Shown here in pieces: positions 1 to 12,237 of a stretch of 64,000 nucleotides of DNA. The notes under the pieces are model-generated. The model was not told the DNA's origin. It saw only the letters and a list, made by a program, of their open reading frames with translations, and did not search any database. Source of the DNA: Ptychodera flava. Its lineage: Eukaryota; Hemichordata; Enteropneusta; Ptychoderidae. The stretch spans positions 6,285,501-6,349,500 of the forward strand of contig NC_091932.1 in the NCBI RefSeq assembly GCF_041260155.1. Direction: 5' to 3'. A program made the position numbers and the translations under genes. How positions within the stretch are numbered: position 1 is the first letter of the stretch; each line of letters starts with the position of its first letter.

Positions 1-3000
1 GATAGGTCCTCTATTCATCGCCATCCAGGACTACTTCGACGAGACTTCATCTCGTGTGTCATGGATCATTTCATTGACAATTTGTGTTGAATTCGGTGTA
101 GGTAAGTTCAAAATTCAGTTTTTCAACAACTCAGCTAAGTTTCTGGAGACGTTAACATTTAAGCCAAGGTTTGGACGTAGGCGTGTTGAAATATAGGCCA
201 GCATACTAAATTGCTAGGTTGAGAGATAAACTGGAGAAACGTTGTAAAATGGATTAAACTGCTACCAAGTATTGTAATTTAAACCTTACTGTTGTACCTC
301 ATGCACGGTCCCTTCACCTTGGACCGTGCTTTACGGTAACCAATGTAATATTGCTCGACTGCCATATAGAACTTTTTTGAAATACAAAAAAGGAAGCTAG
401 CTTAACATGAAGACGTTTTCAAGATAGCTGCATCGTACAAATATGGTGATATCGAAGGAAAGTAAGCACTAACACGTTTGGAACTAATTTGGGATAATAG
501 GATTTTCATATTTTGCAAATTTCTCAAAAGTGTTAGGTGCCATATAGCTGAATGTTGCAATATCGCAAATTTCTCATAGAACAAGTGTGTAATATAAAAA
601 GAAAAGCAGATAAGATAACATTTGTAAATTAAATCGACATTATTCCACCATCCAATTATCCCAAATTTGTTCCAATCGTATTCACTGCCCAATTAATCGA
701 ATCGTAAATTTGCTTGTGAAAACAAATTAAAGCTATGCAGCCAGGGTTCGGGTTTTGTTGTAATGAATCAATTTAACACGATGCATTTTTTATTTTGGTG
801 TAGCAGGAAATGGCTAAACATTGGAAAGTTCTTTTGCTAAAAAACCCCCAGAAATGGTGTGTATGGGTCACATTCACAAGCGTGTGCCTTCTGATGGTAT
901 CGCGGAAATAAGACATCACTCAGTGCAAAGCCTGCAGCAAAATCGACTGCAATAGTTCAGCTTTAGACAAGTTTATCAACACTGTTATTGTTTTAATCGT
1001 TTAAAATTAGTCTTGAACAATCCGCCGACACTAGGAATGAACTAAAGAGACTGAAAATTTTGGATACCGACTTATCAACAACTTTAAAGTAAAACGAAGA
1101 GTAGACTCGTGTGAGAACATTTATGGCAGTCTGATTGAACATTTCAATTGCGTTATCGGATTATAAACGATAACACTGTTTGATATCGATATTCAGGGTC
1201 AGTGAACTTCACAATTTTGTAGTCCGGCGTTTTTTCAATACTTTGAAAACAAAACGACATATCATACCAAATAAAGGTATTTGTCATTCCTCGAATGGCG
1301 GATACGCTAAAGAAAGTAATTTGTCCAAAGGACAGACGTTAAACTTTAGATTTAAATTAAAACTACATTTAAATGTGTAGTGCGTATGTACCGTACAGGT
1401 CAAATAGCCAAACCTTGTTACCTTCTTTATCTTTATTGAGTCTTATTATTTTCTTAATCCGTCAAAATGTCGTCTTGCAGAATCTCCATTCATGGTTAAT
1501 ATGTTTACTGAATATTTCCGTGAACAAGCGAGTGAATCATATAACAAGAAACTGAGTGACCAGTAGACGATCACAAGCGAGACACTTTGAAGACTTGGTC
1601 CTTAGTAATGTTGTAAATAGCAGAATTTTGCTATGGAAGATCCGTTCTAGCATATTTCACGAAATCACGAAACGGCTAAGTTTATTATATTTTAAATTCG
1701 GTAGAAAAAAAAGTGTGCTCGACCAGTGTTCTTCGCCATTAACTTAGAGGGTCAATAGCCCGGCAGATCTATTATAGTCTAAGGAGTCAGGTCTTGTTTA
1801 GTTTACTATAGAACACCGGTGGACGTTGACACACAACAAAGTCAACAAGGTTAGTTTTCTTTTAAAAATTTCTGAAATACTCTTACTTTTTATTGGCATG
1901 TAATCCTTTTTAAACTTGGAGAGTACTTTCTTCTCGTTTTTATCTTGGATTTTAATGTATGATTTTTCAAGTTCTGTTTTATATCATAGATATTTTATCT
2001 CATTTCTTTCGACACGTATTTTATCCAATATTTCTTATCTAGGTTGTATTTTCATACGTTTTTTTCCATTAGTGTAACCCTGAAGAAGGTAGTCTGTGTA
2101 CTGCCGAAACGTTGGTTTAAATAAAGTAATCTTCCTTGAAGACGGAAACACTGGTCGAGCACACTTGTTTTCTTCTACCGAATTTACGTTACGATTGTGC
2201 GCTCCCATTTTCCACTGAAGGCTTCAATAGTTGTAGTTGGACGGACTCTCTTGTTAATACCATATATTTTAATTTACCCAAATAAGTATTGGACATTTTT
2301 ATTTATCATTTCAAACTTGTACGTCGAAAGTTTACGTTAAGAATACCTGAGATCAACGAAAGGAAAGCGAAAACATATTTATACTGTAAGTAATCTACAT
2401 AATTTTAACACAGGTCCGTTCGTGAACATTTGTGTTAAGAAGATAGGATACCGGCTAACAGTAATATCCGGAACAGCGATATCTTCAATTGGATTATTAT
2501 TGAGTGCATTTGCCCCAAATATTGAGTTTCTTTACTTCAGCTTTGGTTTTATCATAGGCAAGAGAATAATAATAAGTTATATTAAGAACAAAAATATAAT
2601 TTGTCGGTAGCCATGTTCAATTACCTTTCCGTACAACAACATCGATGGTGCACGGTAGTGAATTCCAGTGTTCTGCAACACTAATAGCAAACGTTTTCTG
2701 TCAAATTGCTGTACGAAATTACGGACAAAGCAATTTCAATGTGGGGGTTGCACATGTGTGATAATCATGAACATCTCTTACATTATTTTGCATATGCAAT
2801 GTAACCAGCCTCTGTGGTGAGGTAATGTATTGAATATGGGCTGTGAAAAACTATAAAACATTTACAAACTAATAGCATCTACGAGCCTATTTGCTAGTTT
2901 ATGTTTGCAATTGGTCACCCACTGAGATGGCAGATGCTTATTACTAGTAAGAATAGAAGCGCTTTCTAGAGGCTGTAATATTTTATCACAATATTTCATT

Positions 3001-4216
3001 TCTTTGCCATTTTAGCGAAGATTTATAACACTGACACATGTTTCTTTACTCAAACGTACGTTTATGCACTACTTTACATTACCGATATATCATTGTAATG
3101 AATTGTTTCTTTGAAGGACTTGGATATGGCCTTGTAAAAACTCCAGCAATCGGAATCATGGCCCTCTACATCAAGAAACGGTTCGCATTAGCTAATGCAA
3201 TAGCTTATGCTGGATGTGGCATTGGAGTGTTTGTGTTTCCACCATTACTGCAATTACTCATCGACAGCTACGGATGGAGAGGTGCTCTGATCGTATTTTC
3301 TGCAATAAATGCTCACATGTTTGCTTCATTGTTTAAACCGCCAAGTTTACAGCAAAGTGATCACGGTGAAAATACGGCCCTCAACGTAGAGATTGTAAAT
3401 AAAAAATCGGACATAAAAAATCATGGGATATTAGAAACAATCAGGCAACTATGTGACTGCGGTTTGTTCGTGACGGATCCCTCGTTTATTGTTGCATGTA
3501 TGGCTGGGTTTTTCGGCATAGGCATTGGATACAACGGGGTTCCAGTTCATACAATCGCTAGAGCCGAAGTCTTGAAAGTTGGAACGCCCCAAGAAATATC
3601 TTTCCTGGCGTCAGCACTTGGAATTAGCAGTATCCTTGGGCGTGTGTCAGTACCAGTTATTTTGTACCTATTATCAAGATATTTGACCAGTTCACGCCTA
3701 TTCGGAATAACCCTTGTTCTATCTGGTGTTGCATATTTTGTTAGCGTTCTTTGCAAGACGTACGCATCCTACATGGCATTCACTCTCGTTTTGGGATTTC
3801 TCAGTGGAATATTTCTGACAGTGATCGTGATAGTTCTGAAAGACATTGTCTCCGGTGTGATGCTCACGGCTGGGCTAAATTTGTATTCGCCCTTCATTGC
3901 TACGGGAGGATTAATTGGCCCTCCATGCGCAGGTAGGAACAACCTGTAACTCGCTTGATTTACTTTTTTCAACTTTTGACATGAACCATTTCTATATATT
4001 TGCTTTTCTAAAATGTATCTTAACTTTTCAGGTTTCATATACGACGAAACAGGTGATTACAACAACTCTTTTTACTTTTACGGCATCGCTGGACTAGTAG
4101 GTGGACTTACGATGGTCATCCCTGAATTCATCAAGAATGGAAGACATATGAATTCTGGGACTGTGGGATATGATGTTGTAATGAAGGCAGTTGAAAGCGA
4201 GGTGCGAGAACAATAA
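1..4216 (+). CDS. SLC16/monocarboxylate transporter-like gene, copy A (5' partial)
   Basis: Twelve-helix MFS carrier of the SLC16/MCT type. Exons read from splice sites: <1-101 (donor GTAAGT), 2414-2557, 3117-3932 and 4032-4216 (stop TAA). The window starts inside exon 1, just after the TM1 motif. Exon 2 gives TM3-TM4. Exon 3 opens with GLGYGL and carries the MCT TM5 signature (YIKKRFALANAIAYAG, then YGWRGA), a variable cytoplasmic loop and TM7-TM11 with a conserved GR (ILGRVSV). Exon 4 begins with GFIYDETGDY, the usual MCT sequence before TM12. All exons are open and all junctions keep phase 1. Oddities: the exon 2 donor is GC (GCAAGA) where every other copy has GT, and exon 3 is 6 bp shorter than in copies C and D, losing two residues near AHMF. 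The C-terminus ends VREQ, two residues longer than in C and D. The substrate cannot be told from sequence. Confidence 0.85.
471..682. mobile_element. 212-bp MITE in intron 1 of copy A
   Basis: The ends are imperfect inverted repeats of about 28 bp (471-498 against 655-682, about 25 matches). CACT occurs on both sides (467-470 and 683-686). Copies C and E carry a single CACT at the same intron position with no insert, so these are empty sites. No coding capacity is credible. The superfamily is not assigned. Confidence 0.8.
1694..2185. mobile_element. Inverted-repeat element in intron 1 of copy A
   Basis: The left arm (1694-1728) and right arm (2149-2185) are inverted copies; in B and D the arms are 37 bp and perfect, while here the left arm has decayed. 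About 85 bp to the right also appear to belong to the insertion, because the sequence absent from copies C and E extends to about 2270 and is flanked by similar TATATTTTAA-type stretches. The interior at 2080-2110 has CTGAAGA, a GGTAGT/ACTGCC stem and GAAAC, which resembles a decayed hammerhead core. A Penelope-type non-autonomous insertion is possible. Confidence 0.65.
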
Positions 4217-6130
4217 CTGAAGTACACGGACTTGATTTTGGATAGTTTTGTCAACCGACGTTATAAATGTCATGATTCAAAATTATTGAATGTCTGGCTA
4301 ATCAAATCAAAAACTGTATACTAGCTCGTATTTTTAATTACGTAATTCTTTTATTTTCTTCTTGTTTTCTTGCCATGCAAGGAAATAACGACGATGGGGT
4401 AAAAGACCATTTACTTCCAACCCTGGTCTGTAGTTAGCTGGCAATGCACGGAATAGTGTATGAAGAAAAATGTGACTGTTCACAAAGTATTACACATGCA
4501 CGTAATAATGCAGCCTAATGTTCTTTGCGTACAGTATACTTTATTTAAATGTTCTTTATTCAAAACGTGAACAGACTTGTGTAAAAATCATTTAATTGAA
4601 AGTTATAAATTTATCGATGCTGCAACTCGTTGACATAAATTTTGTCGAGTTTTAAAAATACACGAGCACCGTGCCCAAACGTCATCCAATTTAGTAAAGC
4701 ACGGGGACAAACCTGGCGCACTGCTTGATAAAACGTTTGCTGGAGAAAATACACAAAACTTGACTTCTGAGTTTTAACATTATTTTCGGGAAGTACAAGA
4801 CAATTTTTAGTGTGTTCTTTCTGTTGGCAATCTTATACATAATTTTTACGTCGATTGACTCGGATGTAGTGTTTATTGACATTGCGTGAGAGATTAATTT
4901 TTGTTGGTTCACACCCAATCCTTAAACCATGTTGCTGCGCGATCGCATGATTCTAGGCGGCTGCGCTTATTTATATTCTCGACTGACCCCGGCGAATGAC
5001 TCAGTTTTGTGTTATTTTTATTGATTACAGTAATTCATTAGTAGTTTCTTGGACAAAGAACTTCCAAAATATTAACTTATATGATCGCATACACTCTTAA
5101 TATAGCTTTAGGTTCGATACTGAGCCAGCTACGGATAATGAAAACACAGCTTATTCTCTGAAGCAGCTATTCATAGTCACAGGTTTCCTCTGAACTACAC
5201 ATTAAATACCTTTTATTAAGGTACGTGTTATATCGCACTTTCGAGTCTTTCTTTTCTGTCATTCTATAAGAGGATTGCACAAAGTGAGGTATAAAGACCT
5301 TACTCACACTTTTAATGCTTATAGGTAAGTTTTTCCTGTGCGGTTCAATTTACACTGGAAAAATTCAAACTTGTAAGTACTGGCATTAATTCCAATATTT
5401 TTCAGCTACTTGGCTTGAGTTCAAGGAATAGCTAGTGAAAGTAACCAAGGTCGTTGTCTTTCATGGCTGTACTTTCCTTTTTTATCGTTATTGATATTAT
5501 AATACTCTTGTAACATTTACACAAAATAACACAAAATTCTAATTCAAATTTTAAGATGAATGAGATATGAATATTGTACAACCGTCATTAATTGTGGAAC
5601 TACAAATTAAAGTTGTACCGTGTTTCGAATTATTTAAGTGAACATTCTGTGCATGGGGAAGGGATCACTATGATGGGAAACGAGACTGGAGCACACCGAT
5701 ATCCCCATAGTAGTCAGTGCTATGTAAAGATAATACATGTGTTCACGTGACCCAATGAGGACAACTTCGTGATGAGCCCGGTTTTGTCAACAAGTTTGCA
5801 ATGGAGATATCGGCAGTAACATTGGAACCACAAACGTCTATTCTTTCGTTGTCACAGTTTCCATTGCCTGTCAGCATCTGAAAAAAACGACGATTATTAT
5901 TGGATAGACAAAAGCATCTTTCCTGGAGATCCGAGTCACGTGGCTCGTTAGGTGGGTCACATATAACAGTAGTTATAAACAACATTTCTCCGGGTTCCAG
6001 TGCGATCACCTGACTAACTGTCATGACTTTGTAAATATTACCTGGACAATGTCACGGTCATGTCGATATATGATTGAAATCACACATCCGAGGAGTAAAA
6101 TTTAGTCTTTTTTTTTCATTCAAACATTTA

Positions 6131-6520
6131 ATTATTAAGGGTTATGTAAATATAATGGATAGTCTGCTATAAACAGCATCAAATAGTTTGAACGATTTTT
6201 CAACTGACGTCTCACCTTATTTTCTAATTATTGCTGTTTTTACTGAGAACAGGGTATTACAGCCCTTGGCAGCCAGGTTAGATTTTGCCGGCATCCATAA
6301 CAATGTCGATGAAAAACTTAAACTACATCATTCAACACTCGATTATCAAGGGTTGTGTAAATATTATGGTCAGCTATAAACAGCATCAAATAGTTGAATG
6401 CTTTTTCAACTGACATCTTACCTATTTTTCTAATTGCTGTTTTTGATGAGAAAGGGGCTTTAGAGCCCTCCGGGCAGCCAGGTTTGATTTTGCCGACATC
6501 CATGACAATAAAAAACTTAA
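6131..6520. repeat. Two tandem copies of a ~210-bp spacer repeat
   Basis: Two direct copies begin near 6131 and 6341. Both contain TATAAACAGCATCAAATAGT, a GCAGCCAGGTT stretch and a CATCCAT stretch at matching spacing. The spacers after B (about 14770-15160) and C (about 26550-26940) also have two copies. The spacer after D (about 34675-34860) has only one. Confidence 0.7.
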
Positions 6521-6924
6521 ACTAAGGTAGATGGAATAACATAGTTTTAGCTCTTACGCCACTGAAGAACCATTTTATATCCCCTGAGGTAACCTCCATT
6601 TCTAAATACAATAATGTATGACTTTTTAAGATTTACATCCGTTTCCCATTTATTACGGAATAATTGATTGAGCTTACGCTGCAGCGTAATTGGCAATTAA
6701 ACTTCATCAACTACATTATCAACTTACATTAACAGGCTAATTGTAAAAATTCTCATCGACATAGAAACACCTTATTGTACGTCTTTCATGTATGTTGACA
6801 ACTCATTAATAAGTAAGGAAAGTGCAAATGGGCTTAACATGCTTCCTTGCCTGATGCCAATTACAACTGTATCTTTACATCGTACATATTATTCAAGCTA
6901 AGAATACAGATCTTAGTGTTTAAG

Positions 6925-7440
6925 GACTGCCATGTATAGTGAATCGACATTTTCGGTAAAATTCCAAAATCAAATTACTTGCACACATATTCAAACCATT
7001 CACTTTAATCAAGTAATTTCATGTCAAGTATCCGACGTCTATTAATGCACGGATATTGCTAGTTTTATTTTGGAAAAAAAATCCTGTCATAGACTCCCAC
7101 GTGTACTGGATAAACATTTTCGGAGAAATTCAAAATCAAATTTCTTGGTCAAATATGCACTTGTAACCACCCTATTCTTCCTTATTCAAATCAAGTAAAT
7201 TTATATTATTTCGCAAATGTATATAAATGAACAAATATTAATGGTTTTATATGAAAAAAAACACATATTCGTAAATCACTAGTTTTATATTGAAAAAACA
7301 CATCCGTAGTTTTCTCATCGACGGCCACATGTAGTGAAATCAATATTTTTAATCGAAATCCAAAAATCAAATTTCTTGGACACACATGCACTTTTTACCT
7401 TCCACTTCAAGTAATGTACATTTACATTACTTATGAGAAA
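6925..7440. repeat. Three diverged ~170-230-bp repeats in the spacer
   Basis: Three imperfect direct copies share a core: a 'CATGTATAGTG/ACGTGTACTGG' start, then an ATTTTCGG(T/A)GAAATTC-like stretch, AAATCAAATT(T/A)CTTG, a CACACAT stretch and TCAAGTAA. They start near 6936, 7102 and 7330. All later spacers have the same array. One isolated diverged copy lies outside the array at 50745-50905. Confidence 0.65.
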
Positions 7441-8668
7441 AATGTAAATAAACAGAAATAGCTTGTTTTGTAGGGAGGATTGTAATTAGTATGTCGAATA
7501 GACTCCTAGGTATTATGATGTGATATATTTAGACGAAGCACAATATCGCGCTATATGTCGGCTTCTTATCGTTTCGCAAAAAATGGTGAACCTCCTCAAA
7601 AGGCATGCGTGAACCCTTCAAAATGCTTTTGCGACATATTACGACCCAAAAAACAACAACCCCAGCCTCCCCCCGTAATTTCTGTCTAGTCCCTAATAGG
7701 GGATATTGTCTGCGCCTCCATTTATATTGCTGTCAGCAGTGGTCGCATATTAAAACCAACGATCTATTTATTACAATGACAAGCTTTAATAATTACGGGG
7801 TCACAGGTTCATAATGACTGAGAGTGTGCATGCGGAGAATTTTTGACACGAATTATAACCTACATATGACATGTACCAAATGAATGCAGTGACTAGAGTG
7901 AAAATAGCAATGTCACTTGACGCCCCTTGTGAACAACAGGCCTAGTTCTCCCAACGTAACTAAGTTTATGCTGACTATATATGGGAAAGTTTATTTCACA
8001 TAGCAATAACGGGTACAAACCAAGGTATCATTAAGCACTGGTCACGGTCAATGATGCAACAACGTCAATTGCATCGAAACATGAAGCTGAGTGACACGAC
8101 CCGTGCAGATTATCGCAACGACGGCGGTATACATGGTTGGTTGGTGGTATTTGGGAGCCATATTTGTACTGCATTCACAGTCGGTGTAATTCGAGCGATA
8201 GGTCCTCTATTCATCGCCATCCAGGGCTACTTCGACGAGACTTTATCTCGTGTGTCATGAATCATTTCATTGACAATTTGTGTTGAATTCGGCGTAGGTA
8301 AGTTCAAAATTCAGCTTTTCAACAACTCAGCTAAGTTTCTGGAGACGTTAACATTTAAGCCAAGGTTTGGACGTAGGCGTGTTGAAATATAGGCCAGCAT
8401 ACTAAATTGCTAGGTTGAGAGATAAACTGGAGAAACGTTGTAAAATGGATTAAACTGCTACCAAGTATTGTAATTTACAACCTTACTGTTGTACCTTCAT
8501 GCACGGTCCCTTCACCTTGGACCGTGCTTTACGGTAACCAATGTAAAATTGCTCGACTGCCATATAGAACTTTTTTGAAATACAAAAAAGGAAGCTCGCT
8601 TAGCATGAAGACGTTTTCAAGATAGCTTCATCGTACAAATATGGTGATATCGAAGGAAAGTAAGCACT

Positions 8669-8880
8669 AACACGTTTGGAACTAATTTGGGATAATAGGA
8701 TTTTCATATTTTGCAAATTTCTCAAAAGTGTTAGGTGCCATATAGCTGAATGTTGCAATATCGCAAATTTCTCATAGAACAAGTGTGTAATATAAAAAGA
8801 AAAGCAGATAAGATAACATTTGTAAATTAAATCGACATTATTCCACCATCCAATTATCCCAAATTTGTTCCAATCGTATT
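8669..8880. mobile_element. 212-bp MITE in intron 1 of copy B
   Basis: Same element as at 471-682, at the same intron site, with CACT at 8665-8668 and 8881-8884. The position and ends match those in copies A and D, so the insertion predates the duplication or was spread by exchange between units. Confidence 0.8.
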
Positions 8881-9872
8881 CACTGTCCAATTAATCGAAT
8901 CGTAAATTTGCTTGTGAAAACAAATTAAAGCTATGCAGCCAGGGTTCGGGTTTTGTTGTAATGAATCAATTTAACACGATGCATTTTTTATTTGGTGTAG
9001 CAGGAAATGGCTAAACATTGGAAAGTTCTTTTGCTAAAAAAACCCAGAAATGGTGTGTATGGGTCACATTCACAAGTGTATGCCTTCTAGTGGTATCGCG
9101 GAAATAAGACACCACTCAGTGCAAAGCCTGCAGCGAACTCGACTGCAATAGTTCAGCTTTGGACAAGTTTATCAACACTGTTATTGTTTTAATCGTTTAA
9201 AATTAGTCTTGAACAATCCGCCGACACTAGGAATGAACTAAAGAGACTGAAAATTTTGGATACCGACTTATCAACAACTTTAAAGTAAAACGAAGAGTAG
9301 ACTCGTGTGAGAACATTTATGGCAGTCTGATTAAACATTTCAATTGCGTTATCGGATTATAAACGATAACACTATTTGATATCGATATTCAGGGTCAGTG
9401 AACTTCACAATTTTGTAGTCCTGCGTTTTTTCAATACTTTGAAAACAAAACGACATATCATACCAAATAAAGGTATTTGTCATTCCTCGAATGGCGGATA
9501 CGCTAAAGAAAGTAATTTGTTCAAAGGACAGACGTTGAACTTCAGATTTAAATTAAAACTACATTTAAATGTGTAGTGCGTGTGTACAGTACAGGTCAAA
9601 TAGCCAAACCTTGTTACCTTCTTTATCTTTATTGAGTCTATTTTCTTTATCCGTCAAAATGTCGTCTTGCTGAATCTCCATTCATTGTTAATATGTTTAC
9701 TGAATATTTCCGTGAACAAGCGAGTGAATCATATAACAAGAAACCAGTAGACGATCTTAGACACTTTGAAGACTTGGTCCTTAGTAATGTTGTAAATAGC
9801 AGAATTTTGCGATGGAAGATCCGTTCTAGCATATTTCACGAAATCACGAAACGACTAAGTTTATTATATTTT

Positions 9873-10368
9873 AAATTCGGTAGAAGAAAACAAGTGTGCT
9901 CGACCAGTGGTCTTCGCCATTAACTTAGAGGGTCAATAGCCCGGCAGATCTATTATAGTCTAAGGAGTCAGGTCTTGTTTAGTTTACTATAGAACACCGG
10001 TGGACGTTGACACACAACAAAGTCAACAAGGTTAGTTTTCTTTAAAAATTTCTGAAATACTCTTACATTTTGTTGGCATGTAATCCTTTTTAAACTTTGA
10101 GAGTACTTTCTTCTCAATTTTACCTTGGATTTTAAAGTATGATTTTTCCAGTTCTGTTTTACATCATGGATATTTTATCTAATTTCTTTCGACACGTATT
10201 TTATCCAACATTCCTTATCTAGGTTGTATTTTCATATTTTTTGTTCCATTAGTGTATAATCCCTGAAGAAGGTAGTCTGTGTACTGCCGAAACATTGGTT
10301 TAAATAAAGTAACCTTCCTTGAAGACGGAAACACTGGTCGAGCACACTTGTTTTCTTCTACCGAATTT
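9873..10368. mobile_element. 496-bp element with perfect 37-bp inverted ends, copy B intron 1
   Basis: 9873-9909 is the exact reverse complement of 10332-10368. The interior matches that in copies A and D, including the CCTGAAGAAGG ... GCCGAAAC stretch near 10262-10292. Copies C and E lack it. Confidence 0.75.
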
Positions 10369-12237
10369 ACGTTATGATTGTGCGCTCCCATTTTCCACTG
10401 AAGGCTTCAATAGTTGTAGTTGGACGGACTCTCTTGTTAATACCATATATTTTAATTTACCCAGATAAGTATTGGACATTTTTATTTATCATTTCAAACT
10501 TGTACGTCGAAAGTTTACGTTAAGAATACCTGAGATCAATGAAAGGAAAGCGAAAACATATTAATACTGTAAGTAATCTACATAATTTTAACACAGGTCC
10601 GTTCGTGAACATTTGTGTTAAGAAGATAGGATACCGGCTAACAGTAATATCCGGAACAGCGATATCTTCAATTGGATTATTGTTGAGTGCATTTGCCCCA
10701 AATATTGAGTTTCTGTACTTCAGCTTTGGTTTTATCGTAGGTAAGAGAATAATAATTAGTTATATTAAGAACAAAAATATAATTTGTCGGTAGCCATTTT
10801 CAGTTATCTTGCCATAGAAAAACAGCGATGGTGCACGGTAGTGAATTCCAGTGGTCTGCAACACTAATAGCAAACGTTTTCTGTCAAATTGCTATACGAA
10901 ATTACGGACAAAGCAATTTCAATGTTGGGGTTGCACATGTGTGATAATCATGAACATTTCTTACATTATTTTGGATATGCAATGTAACCAGCCTCTTTGG
11001 TGAGGTAATGTATTGAATATGGGCTGTGAAAAACTATATAAAATTTACAAACTAATAGCATCCAGGAGTATATTTGCTAGTTTATGTTTGCAAATAGTCA
11101 CCCACTGAGATGGCAAATACTTATTACTAGTTAGAATAGAAGCGCTTTCTAGAGGCTGTAATATTTTATCACAATATTTCATTTCTTTGCCATTTTAGCG
11201 AAGATTTATTATATGCACTACCTTAAATTACCGATATATCATTGCAATGAATTGTTTCTTTGAAGGACTTGGATATGGCCTTGTAAAAACTCCAGCAATC
11301 GGAATTATGGTCCTCTACATCAAGAAACGGTTCGCATTAGCTAATGCAATAGCTTATGCTGGATGTGGCATGGGAGTGTTTGTGTTTCCACCATTACTAC
11401 AATTACTGATCAACAGCTACGGATGGAGAGGCGCTCTGATCGTATTTTCTGCAATAAATGCCCACATGTTTGTTTCTGCTTCATTGTTTAAATCGCCAAG
11501 TTTACAGCAAAGTGCTCACGGTGAAAATTCGGCCCTCAACGTAGAGATTGTAAATAAAAAATCGGACATAAAAAATCACGGGATATTAGAAACAATCAGG
11601 CAACTATGTGACTGCGGTTTGTTCGTGAAGGATCCCTCGTTTATTGTTGCATGTATGGCTGGGTTTTTCGGCATAGGCATTGGATACAACGGGGTTCCAG
11701 TTCATACAATCGCTAGAGCCGAAGTCTTGAAAGTTGGAACGCCTCAAGAAATATCTTTCCTGGCGTCAGCACTTGGAATTAGCAGTATCCTTGGGCGTGT
11801 GTCAGTACCAGTTATTTTGTACCTATTATCAAGATATTTGACCAGTTCACGCCTATTCGGAATAACCCTTGTTCTATCTGGTGTTGCATATTTTGTTAGC
11901 GTTCTTTGCAAGACGTATGCATCCTACATGGCATTCACTCTTGTTTTGGGATTCTCAGTGGAATATTTCTGACAGTGACCGTGTTAGTTCTGAAAGACAT
12001 TGTCTCCGGTGTGATGCTCACGGCTGGGCTAAATTTGTATTCGCCCTTCATCGCTACGGGAGGATTAATTGGCCCTCCATGCGCAGGTAGGAACAACCTG
12101 TAAACTCGCTTGATTTACTTTTTTTAACTTGTGACATGAACCATTTCTATCATTTACCTTTCTGAAATGTATCTTAACTTTTCAGGTTTAATATACGACG
12201 AAACAGGTGATTACAACAACTCTTTTTACTTTTACGG

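Larger units (their letters stand above)
4217..8050. other. Spacer between transporter copies A and B
   Basis: Non-coding as far as can be seen: the 3' flank of copy A and the 5' flank of copy B. The same sequence recurs in the other spacers at high identity. It contains two local direct repeats (listed separately) and a minus-strand open frame at 5743-6024 that recurs in other spacers but is not preserved in all. No promoter motif is convincing. Confidence 0.6.

Noticed and set aside
402..692. 96-codon minus-strand frame repeated in copies A, B and D
   Set aside because: It covers the intron 1 MITE and exists only where the MITE is present; the inverted ends and empty sites explain it better than a gene.
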